A stretch of DNA of 64,000 nt from Hydrogenophaga sp. Root209 (GCF_001428625.1 NZ_LMIE01000001.1:79204-143203); one strand, 5' to 3'; shown: positions 24,644-35,281, numbered from the stretch's first letter. Made by a program: numbers and translations. Notes: a model not told the origin generated them from the letters alone.

Positions 24644-25342
24644 ATGCAAAAACCCCGCGCAGTTCTCTTTGACGCCTACGGCACGCTTTTCGACGTGTAC
24701 AGCGTGGGCCTGCTCGCCGAGCAGCTGTTCCCCGGGCAGGGCGCGCGCCTGGCCACACTGTGGCGCGACAAGCAGATCGAATACACCCGGCTGTTGACCA
24801 CCAGCGACCACGGTGCGCACTACCGACCGTTCTGGACGCTCACGCAGAACGCCCTGGCATATGCCATCAAGACGATAGAGTCCCAGGCGCGCAGCGATTG
24901 GGCCGCCTATGAGGAACGCGCAGCGCGGCTCATGAACCAATACCGCCACCTCTCCGCCTTCCCGGAAAACCGCGAGGTGCTGCAGGCGCTGCGCGATCGC
25001 GGTGTGGTCACTGGCATCCTGTCCAACGGCGACCCCGAGATGCTGGGCATTGCGGTGCGCAGTGCCGGGCTGGAAGGCCTGCTCGACCACGTGATCAGCG
25101 TGGACCCGATCCGCAAGTACAAGACCCACCCGGAAGCCTACGCGCTGGGCGAGCAGGCCACGGGTTTGCCACGAGCGCAGATCGCCTTTGTGAGCAGCAA
25201 TGCCTGGGACGCGCTGGCCGCCACCTGGTTTGGCTACCAGACGCTGTGGGTGAACCGCATGAACCTGCCGTTCGAGGAGCTGGGCACCCAGCCCCGCCAC
25301 CAGGGAAACAGCCTGCGCGACGTGCTGGCGCTTTTCGACTGA
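24644..25342 (+). CDS. Haloacid dehalogenase, type II-like (HAD superfamily)
   Basis: A 232-residue cytoplasmic hydrolase. HAD motif I is LFDAYGTLFDVYS with the nucleophilic aspartate near residue 10; motif II is GILSNGDPEML; the conserved lysine lies in IRKYKTHPEAY; motif III/IV is FVSSNAWDALAA. These match L-2-haloacid dehalogenases, which hydrolyse 2-haloalkanoic acids to 2-hydroxy acids. The ATG at 24644 is preferred to a GTG at 24626 because motif I then falls at the standard distance. It precedes malate synthase G (48-base gap); the two could feed two-carbon products into central metabolism, but co-regulation is not shown. Confidence 0.88.
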   Translation: MQKPRAVLFDAYGTLFDVYSVGLLAEQLFPGQGARLATLWRDKQIEYTRLLTTSDHGAHYRPFWTLTQNALAYAIKTIESQARSDWAAYEERAARLMNQYRHLSAFPENREVLQALRDRGVVTGILSNGDPEMLGIAVRSAGLEGLLDHVISVDPIRKYKTHPEAYALGEQATGLPRAQIAFVSSNAWDALAATWFGYQTLWVNRMNLPFEELGTQPRHQGNSLRDVLALFD

Positions 25343-25390
25343 TTCCTTTTTTCCTTCTCTTTCACTGACTCACTTCTGCGGGAGCACCTC

Positions 25391-27601
25391 ATGACACAAC
25401 GCACTTCCATCCACGGCCTTCAGGTCGCCACCGTCCTGGCCGACTTCATCAACCAGAAAGTGTTGCCCGGCACCGGCGTGAGCGAGTCCGCCTTCTGGGC
25501 GGGCTTTGACGCCATCGTGTCCGACCTCGCGCCCAAGAACGCCGCGCTGCTCGCCGAGCGCGACCGCCTGCAGACCGAGCTGGACACCTGGCACGCAGCC
25601 CACCCCGGCCCGATCGCCGACATGGCGGCGTACCGCGCGTTCCTCGAGGGCAATGGCTACCTGGTGCCACAGCCCAAGAAGGTGAAGGCCACCACCAAGA
25701 ACGTGGACGACGAGCTGGCTGTGCAGGCCGGCCCGCAGCTGGTGGTGCCGATCCTGAATGCGCGCTATGCGCTGAACGCGGCCAACGCGCGCTGGGGTTC
25801 GCTGTACGACGCGCTGTACGGCACCGATGTGATTTCGGAAGACAAGGGCTGCGAGAAGGTCGGCAAGAAGGGCGGCTACAACCCCATGCGCGGCGCCAAG
25901 GTCATTGAATACGCGCGCCATGTGCTGGACCGCACCGCGCCGCTGAAGAAGGGCTCGCATGTGGGCTCCACCGGCTACAAGATCAACAAGGACGGCGAGC
26001 TGGTGGTGGGTCTGGCCGAAGGCGGCACCAGCAAGCTGGCCAACAAGTCGCAGCTGGTGGGCTACCAGGGCGAGGCCAAGGCGCCCAGCTCGGTGCTGCT
26101 CAAGCACAACGGCCTGCACCTCGACATTCAAATCGACCGCAACATGCCCATCGGCAAGACGGACGCGGCCGGCGTGAGCGACCTCGTGCTCGAAGCCGCG
26201 CTCTCCACCATCCTCGACCTGGAAGACTCCATCGCCGCCGTGGACGCCGAAGACAAGGTGCTGGCCTACAGCAACTGGCTGGGCATCTTGCAGGCCACGC
26301 TGACCGAGTCGGTGAGCAAGGGCGGCACCACCTTCACGCGTGGGCTCAACGCCGACCGCGAGTACACCGCGCCCAACGGCAAGAAGAACGCGGTTCGCCT
26401 GCATGGCCGCTCGCTCATGTTCCTGCGCAACGTGGGCCACCTCATGACGAACCCGGCCATCCTCTGGGGCGCTGAAGGCAAAGAGATTCCCGAAGGCATC
26501 ATGGACGCGGTGGTCACCACCACCATCGCCCTGCACGACTTGAAGCGCACCAAGAAAGACGCCATCCGCAACTCGCGCAAGGGCTCGGTCTACATCGTCA
26601 AGCCCAAGATGCACGGCCCGGCCGAGGTGGCGTTTGCCGCCGAACTCTTTGGGCGCGTGGAGAAGCTGCTCGGCCTGCCCGAGAGCACGGTCAAGCTCGG
26701 CATCATGGACGAGGAGCGCCGCACGTCTGTGAACCTCAAGGCCTGCATTGCTGCGGCCTCCAGCCGCGTGGCCTTCATCAACACCGGCTTCCTGGACCGC
26801 ACCGGCGACGAGATGCACAGCGCCATGCTGGCCGGCCCCATGGTGCGCAAGGGCGACATGAAAACCAGCGCCTGGATCCAGAGCTACGAGCGCAACAACG
26901 TGCTGGTGGGCCTGAGCTGCGGGCTGCGCGGCAAGGCGCAGATCGGCAAGGGCATGTGGGCCATGCCCGACCTGATGGCCGAAATGCTCAAGCAGAAGAT
27001 CGGCCACCCCAAGGCCGGCGCCAACACCGCCTGGGTGCCCAGCCCCACCGGCGCCACGCTGCACAGCCTTCACTACCACCAGGTGCTGGTGAGCGACGTG
27101 CAGAAGGAGCTGGAGAAGATCGACGCCAACAAAGAGCGCGACGTGTTGCTCACCGGCCTGCTCACCATCCCCGTGACGGCCACACCGAACTGGAGCGATG
27201 CGGAGAAGCAGCAGGAGCTGGACAACAACGTGCAGGGCATCCTGGGCTATGTGGTGCGCTGGGTCGACCAGGGCGTGGGCTGCTCCAAGGTGCCCGACAT
27301 CCACAACGTGGGCCTGATGGAAGACCGCGCCACGCTGCGCATCAGCAGCCAGCACATCGCCAACTGGCTGCACCACGGCGTGGTGACCGAAGCGCAGGTG
27401 ACCAAGACCTTTGAACGCATGGCCGCCGTGGTGGACGGCCAGAACGCCGGTGACCCGCTCTACAAGAGGATGGCCGGCAACTTCAAGACCAGCATGGCCT
27501 ACCAGGCCGCGCTGGACCTGGTGTTCAAGGGCAAGGCACAGCCGAGCGGGTACACCGAGCCGCTGCTGCATGCGTGGCGCTTGAAGGTGAAGGCGGGCTG
27601 A
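25391..27601 (+). CDS. glcB: Malate synthase G
   Basis: A 736-residue enzyme of the glyoxylate cycle, condensing glyoxylate with acetyl-CoA to malate in the cytoplasm. Length and architecture match isoform G. Visible family stretches are [63 protein letters not shown] and [16 protein letters not shown]. The Shine-Dalgarno GGGAG precedes the ATG at 25391. The gene appears intact. The minus strand also holds a 746-codon frame over the same region, a shadow of GC-rich codon bias. Confidence 0.97.
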   Translation: MTQRTSIHGLQVATVLADFINQKVLPGTGVSESAFWAGFDAIVSDLAPKNAALLAERDRLQTELDTWHAAHPGPIADMAAYRAFLEGNGYLVPQPKKVKATTKNVDDELAVQAGPQLVVPILNARYALNAANARWGSLYDALYGTDVISEDKGCEKVGKKGGYNPMRGAKVIEYARHVLDRTAPLKKGSHVGSTGYKINKDGELVVGLAEGGTSKLANKSQLVGYQGEAKAPSSVLLKHNGLHLDIQIDRNMPIGKTDAAGVSDLVLEAALSTILDLEDSIAAVDAEDKVLAYSNWLGILQATLTESVSKGGTTFTRGLNADREYTAPNGKKNAVRLHGRSLMFLRNVGHLMTNPAILWGAEGKEIPEGIMDAVVTTTIALHDLKRTKKDAIRNSRKGSVYIVKPKMHGPAEVAFAAELFGRVEKLLGLPESTVKLGIMDEERRTSVNLKACIAAASSRVAFINTGFLDRTGDEMHSAMLAGPMVRKGDMKTSAWIQSYERNNVLVGLSCGLRGKAQIGKGMWAMPDLMAEMLKQKIGHPKAGANTAWVPSPTGATLHSLHYHQVLVSDVQKELEKIDANKERDVLLTGLLTIPVTATPNWSDAEKQQELDNNVQGILGYVVRWVDQGVGCSKVPDIHNVGLMEDRATLRISSQHIANWLHHGVVTEAQVTKTFERMAAVVDGQNAGDPLYKRMAGNFKTSMAYQAALDLVFKGKAQPSGYTEPLLHAWRLKVKAG

Positions 27602-27614
27602 TCCCCGCATCCAC

Positions 27615-27649
27615 GCCCTCTCCCGCTGGGAGAGGTCTGGGGTGAGGGC
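27615..27649. repeat. REP-like hairpin element between convergent genes
   Basis: CCTCTCCC (27617-27624) and GGGAGAGG (27628-27635) form an 8-bp stem with a GCT loop, followed by GGGGTGAGGGC. This CCCTCTCCC...GGGAGAGG...GGGGTGAGGG layout is a common proteobacterial extragenic repeat. It may stop transcription from both malate synthase and the convergent Rieske operon; no T-tract is present. Confidence 0.65.
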
Positions 27650-28744
27650 TTACGCCGGCTGCGGATCGACCGAGTCCGCAATCAACCGCTCCACGATGCG
27701 GCGTGCGCGGTTGCCGCCCACGTCCACGTGGATGTCGAGCCAGTTGGGCTTGCCGCCAAAGCGCTGAATGTTGCGGTACTGCTCTTCGATCACCACGCGG
27801 TCCTCGTCGAAGGTGAAAGCCGTCTGCTCGATGACCGCCTCGATGTTCTCGGGCATGTCGGGGTGCTTGGTGCTCGACATGCTCCAGAAGTAGTGGCAGG
27901 ACTCTTCGGTCTCGGGCGTGATGCCGTGCAGGCCGCGCATGTGGAAGCCACCGCGCTCGGGGTCGTCGATGGCGTCGGTGCCCGGCTCCACGGCACCGGT
28001 CCAGATCTTGAGGTGCGAGAGTTCGAACTCGATTTCCTGCCAGCGGTCGCAGGTGTCGCCGAAAGGCCAGGCGGCCTTGTAGGTGGGTGGTGGCGTGGAG
28101 CCCGGCATGAGGCGCACCACCTTGACCGTGTCACCTTCCTGCGTGACGTTCATCTTGGCGCTCATGTGCAGCTTGGCGTTGCCGCCGATGGTCTTCAGGT
28201 GCACATAGCCCAGGTGACTCAGGTCCAGCAGGTTGTCGTGGATCAGTTGCCACGGCGCGTTGTAGTGGTACTGACCGGAGCCGAACTTGTAGCGGGGATC
28301 GTCGTGCCAGCGGTAGTCGGGCGCCTCGACCGTGGGCGCGCCGCCTTCTTCCTTCGGCATCCAGATCCAGACGATGTGGTTCTTCTCGGCGACGTGGAAG
28401 GTCTTGACCCTGGCCTTGGCGGGAATGCGCTCCTGGCCCGGAATCTCGATGCAGGTGCCATTGGGGGCGTAGAGCATGCCGTGGTAGCCGCAGCGCACAC
28501 CCGATGTTTCCACCGTGCCGCACGACAATGGCAGCGAACGGTGGCAGCAACGGTCTTCCAGCGCGGCGACCTGGCCCTCACCGGTGCGGAACAGCACGAC
28601 CTTCTGGTTCAGGAAGGTCCGGCCCACGGGCTTGTCGGTCAGGTCGGTCGAGAAGCCGGCCATGTACCACTGGTTCAGCGGGAACCTGCCGAGGCGGCTG
28701 GCGGGCGTCTGGATCGGTTGGATGGCGATGCATTCGGCGTTCAT
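27650..28744 (-). CDS. Rieske non-heme iron oxygenase, alpha subunit (VanA-type)
   Basis: A 364-residue aromatic ring-hydroxylating or O-demethylating oxygenase. The N-terminal Rieske domain binds [2Fe-2S] through Cys66-x-His68 (DRCCHRS) and Cys85-x2-His88 (CGYHGML). The catalytic domain has the mononuclear-iron stretch DNLLDLSHLGYVHLK with two histidines. Single-component alpha subunits of this size usually work with a VanB-type reductase, which is encoded 32 bases upstream. The substrate is probably a methoxylated or hydroxylated aromatic acid. A strong ribosome-binding site (AAGGAG) sets the start at 28744. Last gene of the minus-strand transporter/oxygenase unit. Confidence 0.9.
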   Translation of the reverse strand: MNAECIAIQPIQTPASRLGRFPLNQWYMAGFSTDLTDKPVGRTFLNQKVVLFRTGEGQVAALEDRCCHRSLPLSCGTVETSGVRCGYHGMLYAPNGTCIEIPGQERIPAKARVKTFHVAEKNHIVWIWMPKEEGGAPTVEAPDYRWHDDPRYKFGSGQYHYNAPWQLIHDNLLDLSHLGYVHLKTIGGNAKLHMSAKMNVTQEGDTVKVVRLMPGSTPPPTYKAAWPFGDTCDRWQEIEFELSHLKIWTGAVEPGTDAIDDPERGGFHMRGLHGITPETEESCHYFWSMSSTKHPDMPENIEAVIEQTAFTFDEDRVVIEEQYRNIQRFGGKPNWLDIHVDVGGNRARRIVERLIADSVDPQPA

Positions 28745-28776
28745 GGAAATCTCCTTGGATGGCGGTCGGGCAGCCC

Positions 28777-29745
28777 TCACAGGTCGAGGACCAGCGTGGG
28801 CGATGTCGAGCGGGAACAGCAGGGCGTGAACTGGTCGTTGGCGGCGCGCTCCGCGTCCGTCAGAAAGGTGTCGCGGTGCTCGGGCGTGCCTTCGAGCACG
28901 CGGGTGAGGCAGCTGCCGCAGACACCCGCCTCGCACGAGTAGTCCACGTCAATACCGTGGCCCAGCAGCACCTGCAGCACGCTGTGGTCAGCCGGCACGG
29001 CCAGCGTGGTGCCGCTGCGCTGCAGGCGGACCTGGAACGGCCGGTCGCCCGTGGTGTTCACGACGGTCGCGGCGGCAAAGTGCTCGCGGTGCAGGCGTTC
29101 TTGCGGCCAGCCCGCGGTGCGCGCGGCCGACAGCACGAACTCCATGAAACCGGCGGGGCCGCAGATGTACAGGTGCGCGCCAGCGGGCACGGCCTTCAAC
29201 ATCGCGTGCACATCGAAGGTCTGCTCGGGCGCTGCATCGTTGAAGTAGAGGCGGCAGTGGCCGGCCAAGGGGCCCGCCGACATCTCGTTGCGGAACGCCA
29301 TGCGCTCGGGCGAGCGCGCGCAGTAGTGCACTTCAAAGGAACGCCCGCCGCTTTGCAGGTGCTGCGCCATCGCGAGGATGGGCGTGACGCCGATGCCGCC
29401 CGCCACCAGCACGCTGTGCGGGGATTTTTCGACGAGTTCAAACAGGTTCCGGGGCGCGCTGACCTTGAGCACCGAACCCACCTGCACCCGGTCGTGCATG
29501 CCGGCCGAGCCGCCGCGCGACTGCGGCTCGCGCAGCACGCCGATGCGCCAGCTGCGCCGCTCCTGCGGGTGACCGCACAGGGAGTACTGGCGGATCACGC
29601 CGGGCGCGACCTGAACGTCGATGTGAGCCCCGGCGCTGAAGACCGGCAGCTCGCTCGCGCCGACGGGCTCCAGTTCGAAGCTGCAGATGCCATCGGCCTC
29701 CTGTTGGCGCGCGCGCACCCTGACGTCCAGTTCCACCATGGTCAA
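28777..29745 (-). CDS. VanB-type oxidoreductase (FMN/NAD/[2Fe-2S])
   Basis: A 322-residue electron-transfer partner for a Rieske oxygenase. The N-terminal flavin-binding domain shows RQYSLCGHP. The NAD-binding part has VAGGIGVTPILAMAQHL and YICGPAGFMEFVL. The C-terminal plant-type ferredoxin domain has the cysteine pattern DYSCEAGVCGSCLTRVLEG plus a further Cys near the end. It moves electrons from NADH to the oxygenase encoded just downstream. Its start overlaps the MarR gene stop by 4 bases. Complete. Confidence 0.92.
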   Translation of the reverse strand: MTMVELDVRVRARQQEADGICSFELEPVGASELPVFSAGAHIDVQVAPGVIRQYSLCGHPQERRSWRIGVLREPQSRGGSAGMHDRVQVGSVLKVSAPRNLFELVEKSPHSVLVAGGIGVTPILAMAQHLQSGGRSFEVHYCARSPERMAFRNEMSAGPLAGHCRLYFNDAAPEQTFDVHAMLKAVPAGAHLYICGPAGFMEFVLSAARTAGWPQERLHREHFAAATVVNTTGDRPFQVRLQRSGTTLAVPADHSVLQVLLGHGIDVDYSCEAGVCGSCLTRVLEGTPEHRDTFLTDAERAANDQFTPCCSRSTSPTLVLDL

Positions 29746-30302
29746 TCGGTCTCGTTCGGCGCCCGCTTGCGGGGCTTCTTGGGTTTCGCGTACTTCTGCT
29801 CGATGAAGCGCTGGGTCGCGGTTTCCACGGCCGGCAGGTTCTCGTGCAGGCGCCGCAGCAGGTTCAGCAGGGTTTCAGATTCGTCGTCGGACAGCACTTC
29901 CAGGAAAGCGCGCTCGCGCTCCAGCGCCACTTCACGGATCTCGTCGTGCAGGGCGCGGCCCTTGGCGGTCAGCACCGCGATGCGGGCACGGCCATCGCGC
30001 GGGTCCAATGCGATGCGGATGAAGCCGCTCTCCTGCATGGTCTTGAAGCAGCGGCTCACCGAGGCCTTGTCCATGCCGATGACGCGCGAGACCTGCTGCG
30101 CAGAGATCGATCCCTCGATGGCCAGCAGCACCAGGCAGCGCCATGTCTCGATGCCCACCCCGAAGACCTTCAGGTAGTGCTGGGACGCACCACGGGACAG
30201 TTTGTTGGACGTCCAGGTCAGGTAGGCCGGGACGTAATGGTCCAGGTCGATCTTCTTGACGGACTCGTTGGTGGCTGCGGTGGAGGGCTTGGAGGTTTTC
30301 AT
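29742..30302 (-). CDS. MarR-family transcriptional regulator
   Basis: A 186-residue winged-helix regulator. The recognition region is ISAQQVSRVIGMDKASVSRC, followed by the wing IALDPRDGRARIAVLTAKGR. The N- and C-terminal tails are lysine-rich (KYAKPKKPRKRAP). It is encoded between livF and the reductase gene, so it is produced by the operon it likely controls. The candidate operator lies within the livK promoter (34912-34934). MarR proteins of this kind usually release DNA on binding an aromatic acid or its CoA ester; the ligand is inferred. The start MKTSKPS at 30302 is favoured over a longer frame. Confidence 0.85.
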   Translation of the reverse strand: MKTSKPSTAATNESVKKIDLDHYVPAYLTWTSNKLSRGASQHYLKVFGVGIETWRCLVLLAIEGSISAQQVSRVIGMDKASVSRCFKTMQESGFIRIALDPRDGRARIAVLTAKGRALHDEIREVALERERAFLEVLSDDESETLLNLLRRLHENLPAVETATQRFIEQKYAKPKKPRKRAPNETD

Positions 30303-30324
30303 GCCTCTATTCTCGGCAAACATC

Positions 30325-31038
30325 TCAGTGCACCGCCATTCCGACCCAGCGCTCGAGCGTTTCGGTGTCGCTCGCGAGTTCGGCGGCATTCGCACCGTGC
30401 ACCACCACGCCGTGGTCCAGCACGATGGCACGGCCCGCATAGGACAGGGCCTCGTCCACCTGTTGCTCCACGATGACCACGCCGATGCCGGTCTGCCGGC
30501 TCATGGCACCGAACGCACGCAGCAGCTCCAGGCGGATCAGCGGGGCCAGGCCCTCCAGCGGCTCGTCCAGCAGGATCAGTTGCGGTTGCCCCAGAATCGC
30601 GCGGGCCACGGAAAGCATCTGCTGCTCGCCGCCCGAGAGCTGCGCACCGCCATTGCGGCGGCGCTCCGCCAGGCGCGGGAAGAGATCGTAGGCATCGCTC
30701 AGCGCCGAGCGGGGCCGGTGCTTGAGTCCGGCCAACAGGTTCTCTTCAACGGTCAACGAAGGGAACACGTCGCGGGTCTGCGGCACATAGCCCAGGCCAC
30801 GCTGCGCGCGCTGGTGCGCGGACAGGCGCGTGACCTCTTCGCCCTGGAAGGTGATGGCGCCCGAGCGCAGCGGAATCAGGCCCATGACGGCGCGCAGCGC
30901 CGTGGTCTTGCCCACGCCGTTGCGCCCGATCATGGCCAGGCGTTCGCCGGCAGCCACCTGGAACGACAGCCCGTCAAGCACGGTCGTGGGGCCGTAGCCG
31001 GCCGTGGCGTCCTTGACTTCAAGCATCCAGTTCGACAT
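30325..31038 (-). CDS. livF: Branched-chain amino acid-type ABC transporter ATP-binding protein (LivF-like)
   Basis: A 237-residue ATPase. Walker A is GRNGVGKTTAL, the signature is LSGGEQQMLSVARA, and Walker B is LILLDEPLEGLAP. It pairs with the LivG-type ATPase encoded one base upstream to drive import through the LivH/LivM-type permeases. In this gene neighbourhood, with a Rieske oxygenase and a MarR regulator, the cargo is more likely an aromatic acid than an amino acid. Confidence 0.9.
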   Translation of the reverse strand: MSNWMLEVKDATAGYGPTTVLDGLSFQVAAGERLAMIGRNGVGKTTALRAVMGLIPLRSGAITFQGEEVTRLSAHQRAQRGLGYVPQTRDVFPSLTVEENLLAGLKHRPRSALSDAYDLFPRLAERRRNGGAQLSGGEQQMLSVARAILGQPQLILLDEPLEGLAPLIRLELLRAFGAMSRQTGIGVVIVEQQVDEALSYAGRAIVLDHGVVVHGANAAELASDTETLERWVGMAVH

Positions 31039-31039
31039 C

Positions 31040-31776
<737 letters not shown>

Positions 31777-31780
<4 letters not shown>

Positions 31781-32784
31781 GACCTGCTCCCCCACCGCGC
31801 ACGCAACGAGGCCATCGCCTTGGCAGGCGGCACCAGCACCACCAGCATCAACATGCCGCCCACCACAAACAGCCAGTGGTAGGGGTTGATGGAGGCCGCG
31901 GTGTGGTGAAGCATCAGGAAAACCGCCGCACCGACCAAGGCCCCACTCAGACGCCCGGCGCCACCCAGGATCAGCATGACCAGGGCCTCGGCAGACAGGG
32001 AGAACGACAGGCTGTCCAGCCCCACCACGGAAGTGACCTGCGCAGACAGCGCACCCGCCGCCCCGGCCAACGCGCCGGCGATGGCATACATGGCCCACAG
32101 ACGGCGGTACACCGGCGTGCCCAAGGCGGCCATCCGGGCCCGGTTCTCATGGATGCCCCGCACGGCCAGTCCGAAGGGCGAGTCCACCAGGCGGCGAGCG
32201 ACATAGAAGAAGACCACCAACACCGCCAGCGCGTAGAACGCGGCCAGCCGGCCTTCGAGATCGAACTGGAAGTGGCCCAGCAGCGGGCCCATCACGTAAC
32301 CCGAGAGGCCGTCATCGCCGCCGGTGAGGTCGCGCGCCTTGTGCGCCAGCGACAGCACCATCTGGGCCACCGCCACGGTGAGCATGAGAAAGGTGAAGCC
32401 CTGGTAACGGAGCAGGAACGCACCGGTGGCGCCAGCCAGCACGGCACCCGCCAGGATGCCGACCGCCAGGCCCACCAGGGGGTCGGGCATGACACGCAGG
32501 GCGAAGGCCCCCGCGGCGTAGGCGCCGACGCCAAACATGGCGGCGTGGCCCAGGGTGGCCAGCCCCGCAATGCCCACCACCAGATCCAGCGACAGCACGA
32601 AGAGACCCATGATGAAGATGCGCGAGAGCAGGCCCAGCTGGTCGGGCAGCAGCAGACAGGCGGCCAGGCCCAAGGCCAGCGTCAGCAACGGCGCGCGCCA
32701 GGCCGGCGCGCAGCGCGGCGAGCCGTCGTCGCTTTCGCGCTGAGGCGTGAGCGAACGTGTCTTGAACAAGCTCATGGCGTTCAT
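31777..32784 (-). CDS. livM: Branched-chain amino acid-type ABC transporter permease (LivM-like)
   Basis: A 335-residue polytopic inner-membrane protein. It contains the LivM stretch GIAGLATLGHAAMFGVGAYA and the cytoplasmic coupling region VRGIHENRARMAALGTPVYR. The start MNAMSLFK at 32784 is chosen because it overlaps the livH stop by 4 bases; the frame remains open further upstream without support. Forms the translocation channel with LivH. Confidence 0.9.
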
Positions 32785-33638
32785 CGTTTCAACAATCCGT
32801 TGGGGCGCCATGCCAGGAAAAGGGCCATGGCGGCGAAGAAAAAGAGGCTGCCCCAGTCCGAGGCCAGGTACTTGCTCGCGGTTTCGATCAGGCCAAGCAC
32901 GATGGCCGCGCACAGCGAGCCCGCGATGCTGCCCATGCCACCGACTGCCACGACCACCAGCACCAGCACCAGGTACTTCAAGGCGTAGTACGGCTCCAGT
33001 GGCATGACTTCCGCCCCGAGCACGCCACCCAGGCCAGCCAAGGCCGCGCCCGCGGCGAAGGTCAGGCACTGCACCAGGCGGATGGGAATGCCCAGCGACG
33101 AGGCGGTGCCCGCATGGTCCACCGCCGCCCGCAGCCAGATGCCGAAGCGCGTGCGCGTCACCGTCAAGGCCGCCAGCACAGCCACGGCGATGCCGACACC
33201 GATCACGAGCAGCCGCTGCGCCGGCAAGGTGCGGAAGCCCAAGTCCACGGAGCCCGACAGCGAGGGCGGCAACTGGATCATCTGCACCTGGGGGCCGACC
33301 AGTGCATTGGTCGACGCAATCAGTACAAAGGTCAAACCGATCGTGAAGAGCACCTGGTCGAGCTCCTTGCGCTGGTACAGGTGGCGCAGGATGACCGCCT
33401 CCAGAATGGCGCCCAGCAGCCCGGTCGCCAGCACCGCCAGCGGCACGGCGATCCAGAAGCTCCACTGGAGCTCCCGGGTCAGCAAGGCCGCGCAGTAGCC
33501 CCCCACCATGGCGAACGCGCCATGGCTCAGGTTCACGAAGCGCATGAGCCCCAGCGTGACCGACAGGCCGACGGCAATGACGAACAGCACCATGCCGTAG
33601 GCCAGCCCGTCGATCAGGATGTTGGAGAGCGTGATCAC
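32781..33638 (-). CDS. livH: Branched-chain amino acid-type ABC transporter permease (LivH-like)
   Basis: A 285-residue permease with eight or so membrane helices. Family features are GLSVTLGLMRFVNLSHGAFA near the N-terminus, RAAVDHAGTASSLGIPIRLV in the coupling region and the C-terminal WRPNGLLKR. It lies 26 bases downstream of the binding-protein gene. Length is normal for the family. Confidence 0.92.
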   Translation of the reverse strand: MITLSNILIDGLAYGMVLFVIAVGLSVTLGLMRFVNLSHGAFAMVGGYCAALLTRELQWSFWIAVPLAVLATGLLGAILEAVILRHLYQRKELDQVLFTIGLTFVLIASTNALVGPQVQMIQLPPSLSGSVDLGFRTLPAQRLLVIGVGIAVAVLAALTVTRTRFGIWLRAAVDHAGTASSLGIPIRLVQCLTFAAGAALAGLGGVLGAEVMPLEPYYALKYLVLVLVVVAVGGMGSIAGSLCAAIVLGLIETASKYLASDWGSLFFFAAMALFLAWRPNGLLKR

Positions 33639-33664
33639 GTTGGTGCGTCCGTTGGCATCTGCGC

Positions 33665-34843
33665 TTACGGGGTCAGACCGAAGTCGACCTGCGGTCCGAA
33701 GCTCTGCACTTCCTTGTTGACCAGCACGTCACCCACTTTCTCCACCTTGCGCAGGTAGACGTTCTGGGTGATGTGGCGCGACTTGGCGTCGATGCGCACC
33801 GGGCCGCGCGGGCTTTCCCACTGCAGCTCGCGCGCCGCCGCCAGTGCCTTCGCGCCGTTCTTCTGGCCACCCGTGGCCTCGATCATCTTGTGGATCACGT
33901 ACATGCCGTCCCAGGCACCCACGGACGCGTAGTTGGCCACCGCGGCCGGGTTCTGCTTCTTCAGCGCGGCGACGAAGGCCTTGTTCGTTGGCGAGTCGTG
34001 CGCGCCGGAGTAGTGGAATGCGGTGGTGAGGCCCACCGCCGCGTCACCGAATTTCTGCAGATCGAACTCGTCCGTTTCGGCGGTACCCAGGAACTGGATG
34101 CCGGCCTTGGCCAGACCGTTCTCGTTGTAGGCCTTGACGAAGCCCAGGTTCGGCGGACCACCGGGCAGGAAGGTGTAGACCGCCTGGGCGCCACTGGCTC
34201 GGATGCGCTGCGCGAACGGGCCGAAGTCCGTGGTGGCGATCGGCATGCGGATGGTTTCAACCACCGCACCGCCCTGCTTGGTGAACTCGCTCTTGAACGC
34301 CGCTTCCGCGTCCAGGCCCGGGCCGTAGTCGGTCACCGCCGTCACCACCCTCTGGATGCCCTGCTTGGCGGCCCACTGGGCCAGCGGCACCGTCACCTGC
34401 CACAGCGTGTAGCTGCTGCGGATGAAGTAATCCGACTTCTCGGTGATGGAGGACGTGGCCGCGTTGAAGATGACGGTGGGCGTCTGCGACTGCTGGATCA
34501 GCGGCGCGACCGCCAGCGCATTGGGCGTGAAGACAAAGCCACCCAGGTAGTCCACCTTGTCCTTGACGATCAGCTCCTGCGCCAGGACCCGCGTCTGCGC
34601 CGGGTTTGGGCCACCCGTGTCGCGGTAGATGAATTCCACGGACTTGCCCGCGAGCTTGCCGCCCTGGCTCGCCACATAGGCTTCCACACCCGACTTGAAC
34701 AAGGTGCCGTAGTGTGCAAACGGACCGGAGAACGGGCCAATGATGCCCACCTTGATGGCCTGGTCCTGCGCGTGAACCGGCGCGGTGGACAGGACGGCGG
34801 CCGCCAGGGCCGTGCCGCAGAGAACGCGTCGTGAGATGGACAT
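33665..34843 (-). CDS. livK: ABC transporter periplasmic substrate-binding protein (LivK-like)
   Basis: A 392-residue type I periplasmic binding protein. The signal peptide (MSISRRVLCGTALAAAVLS, ending VHAQ near residue 23) is followed by IKVGIIGPFSGPFAHYG, the ligand-binding opening typical of Leu/Ile/Val-binding proteins. Related proteins serving aromatic acids share this fold. AGGAGACAAAC precedes the ATG. First gene of the eight-gene minus-strand unit. Confidence 0.9.
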   Translation of the reverse strand: MSISRRVLCGTALAAAVLSTAPVHAQDQAIKVGIIGPFSGPFAHYGTLFKSGVEAYVASQGGKLAGKSVEFIYRDTGGPNPAQTRVLAQELIVKDKVDYLGGFVFTPNALAVAPLIQQSQTPTVIFNAATSSITEKSDYFIRSSYTLWQVTVPLAQWAAKQGIQRVVTAVTDYGPGLDAEAAFKSEFTKQGGAVVETIRMPIATTDFGPFAQRIRASGAQAVYTFLPGGPPNLGFVKAYNENGLAKAGIQFLGTAETDEFDLQKFGDAAVGLTTAFHYSGAHDSPTNKAFVAALKKQNPAAVANYASVGAWDGMYVIHKMIEATGGQKNGAKALAAARELQWESPRGPVRIDAKSRHITQNVYLRKVEKVGDVLVNKEVQSFGPQVDFGLTP

Positions 34844-34902
34844 GTTTGTCTCCTGGTTGTTGCGCCACTCGAGGGGAAATGGCATCGGTATTGATGGGTG
34901 GA

Positions 34903-34934
34903 ATTATGGTTGTATTGCCAACCAGTTGCAATAC
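34903..34934 (-). promoter_or_regulatory. livK promoter with embedded dyad (candidate MarR operator)
   Basis: On the minus strand TTGCAA (-35, 34926-34931) and CATAAT (-10, 34903-34908) are separated by exactly 17 bases. The half-sites GTATTG (34912-34917) and CAATAC (34929-34934) form an inverted repeat with an 11-base centre spanning the -35 and spacer. A repressor bound there would block RNA polymerase. A second perfect palindrome, GGGTTAACCC, lies just upstream (34946-34955). Boxes and symmetry are seen; MarR binding is inferred. Confidence 0.55.
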
Positions 34935-34987
34935 CAACCAAATGCGGGTTAACCCTGAACAGCGTGCGAACCGAATAAGCTCCCGCC

Positions 34988-35281
34988 ATGCCCCTGAACT
35001 ACTTGATCTTCGACACCAGCGACGACGGCGAAGGCACCGGCACCTGGGACGCCATGGCCAGCGTGCGGGCGTCGCAGCTACCCGAAGTGATGGAAGAAGT
35101 GCAGAGCGTGCTGGCCTGGGTCGAGCGACACAGCCCTGGACCACGCGGCCCGCTGGACGAAGGCGGCGCGTGGGACGCCGACCAACTCGTGCAAACCGAG
35201 GGCGACTGGACCACCGTGACGCTGACGATCACCGGGCCGTGGGCCTGGGGAGAGGCCCTGGTAGCTCACTTCACAGGTTGA
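34988..35281 (+). CDS. Small conserved-looking hypothetical protein
   Basis: A 97-residue acidic protein without signal peptide or membrane segment, beginning MPLNYLIFDTSDDGEGTGTW and ending WAWGEALVAHFTG. It has good codon structure and divergent placement from livK. I recognise no family domain. Its end overlaps the convergent M48 protease gene by 16 bases. Confidence 0.65.
   Translation: MPLNYLIFDTSDDGEGTGTWDAMASVRASQLPEVMEEVQSVLAWVERHSPGPRGPLDEGGAWDADQLVQTEGDWTTVTLTITGPWAWGEALVAHFTG

Noticed and set aside
25370-27610. 746-codon open frame on the minus strand opposite malate synthase G
   Set aside because: It mirrors a certain glcB gene; composition (His, Val, Gly, Ala rich) is typical of an antisense shadow in GC-rich DNA and no ribosome-binding site is present.
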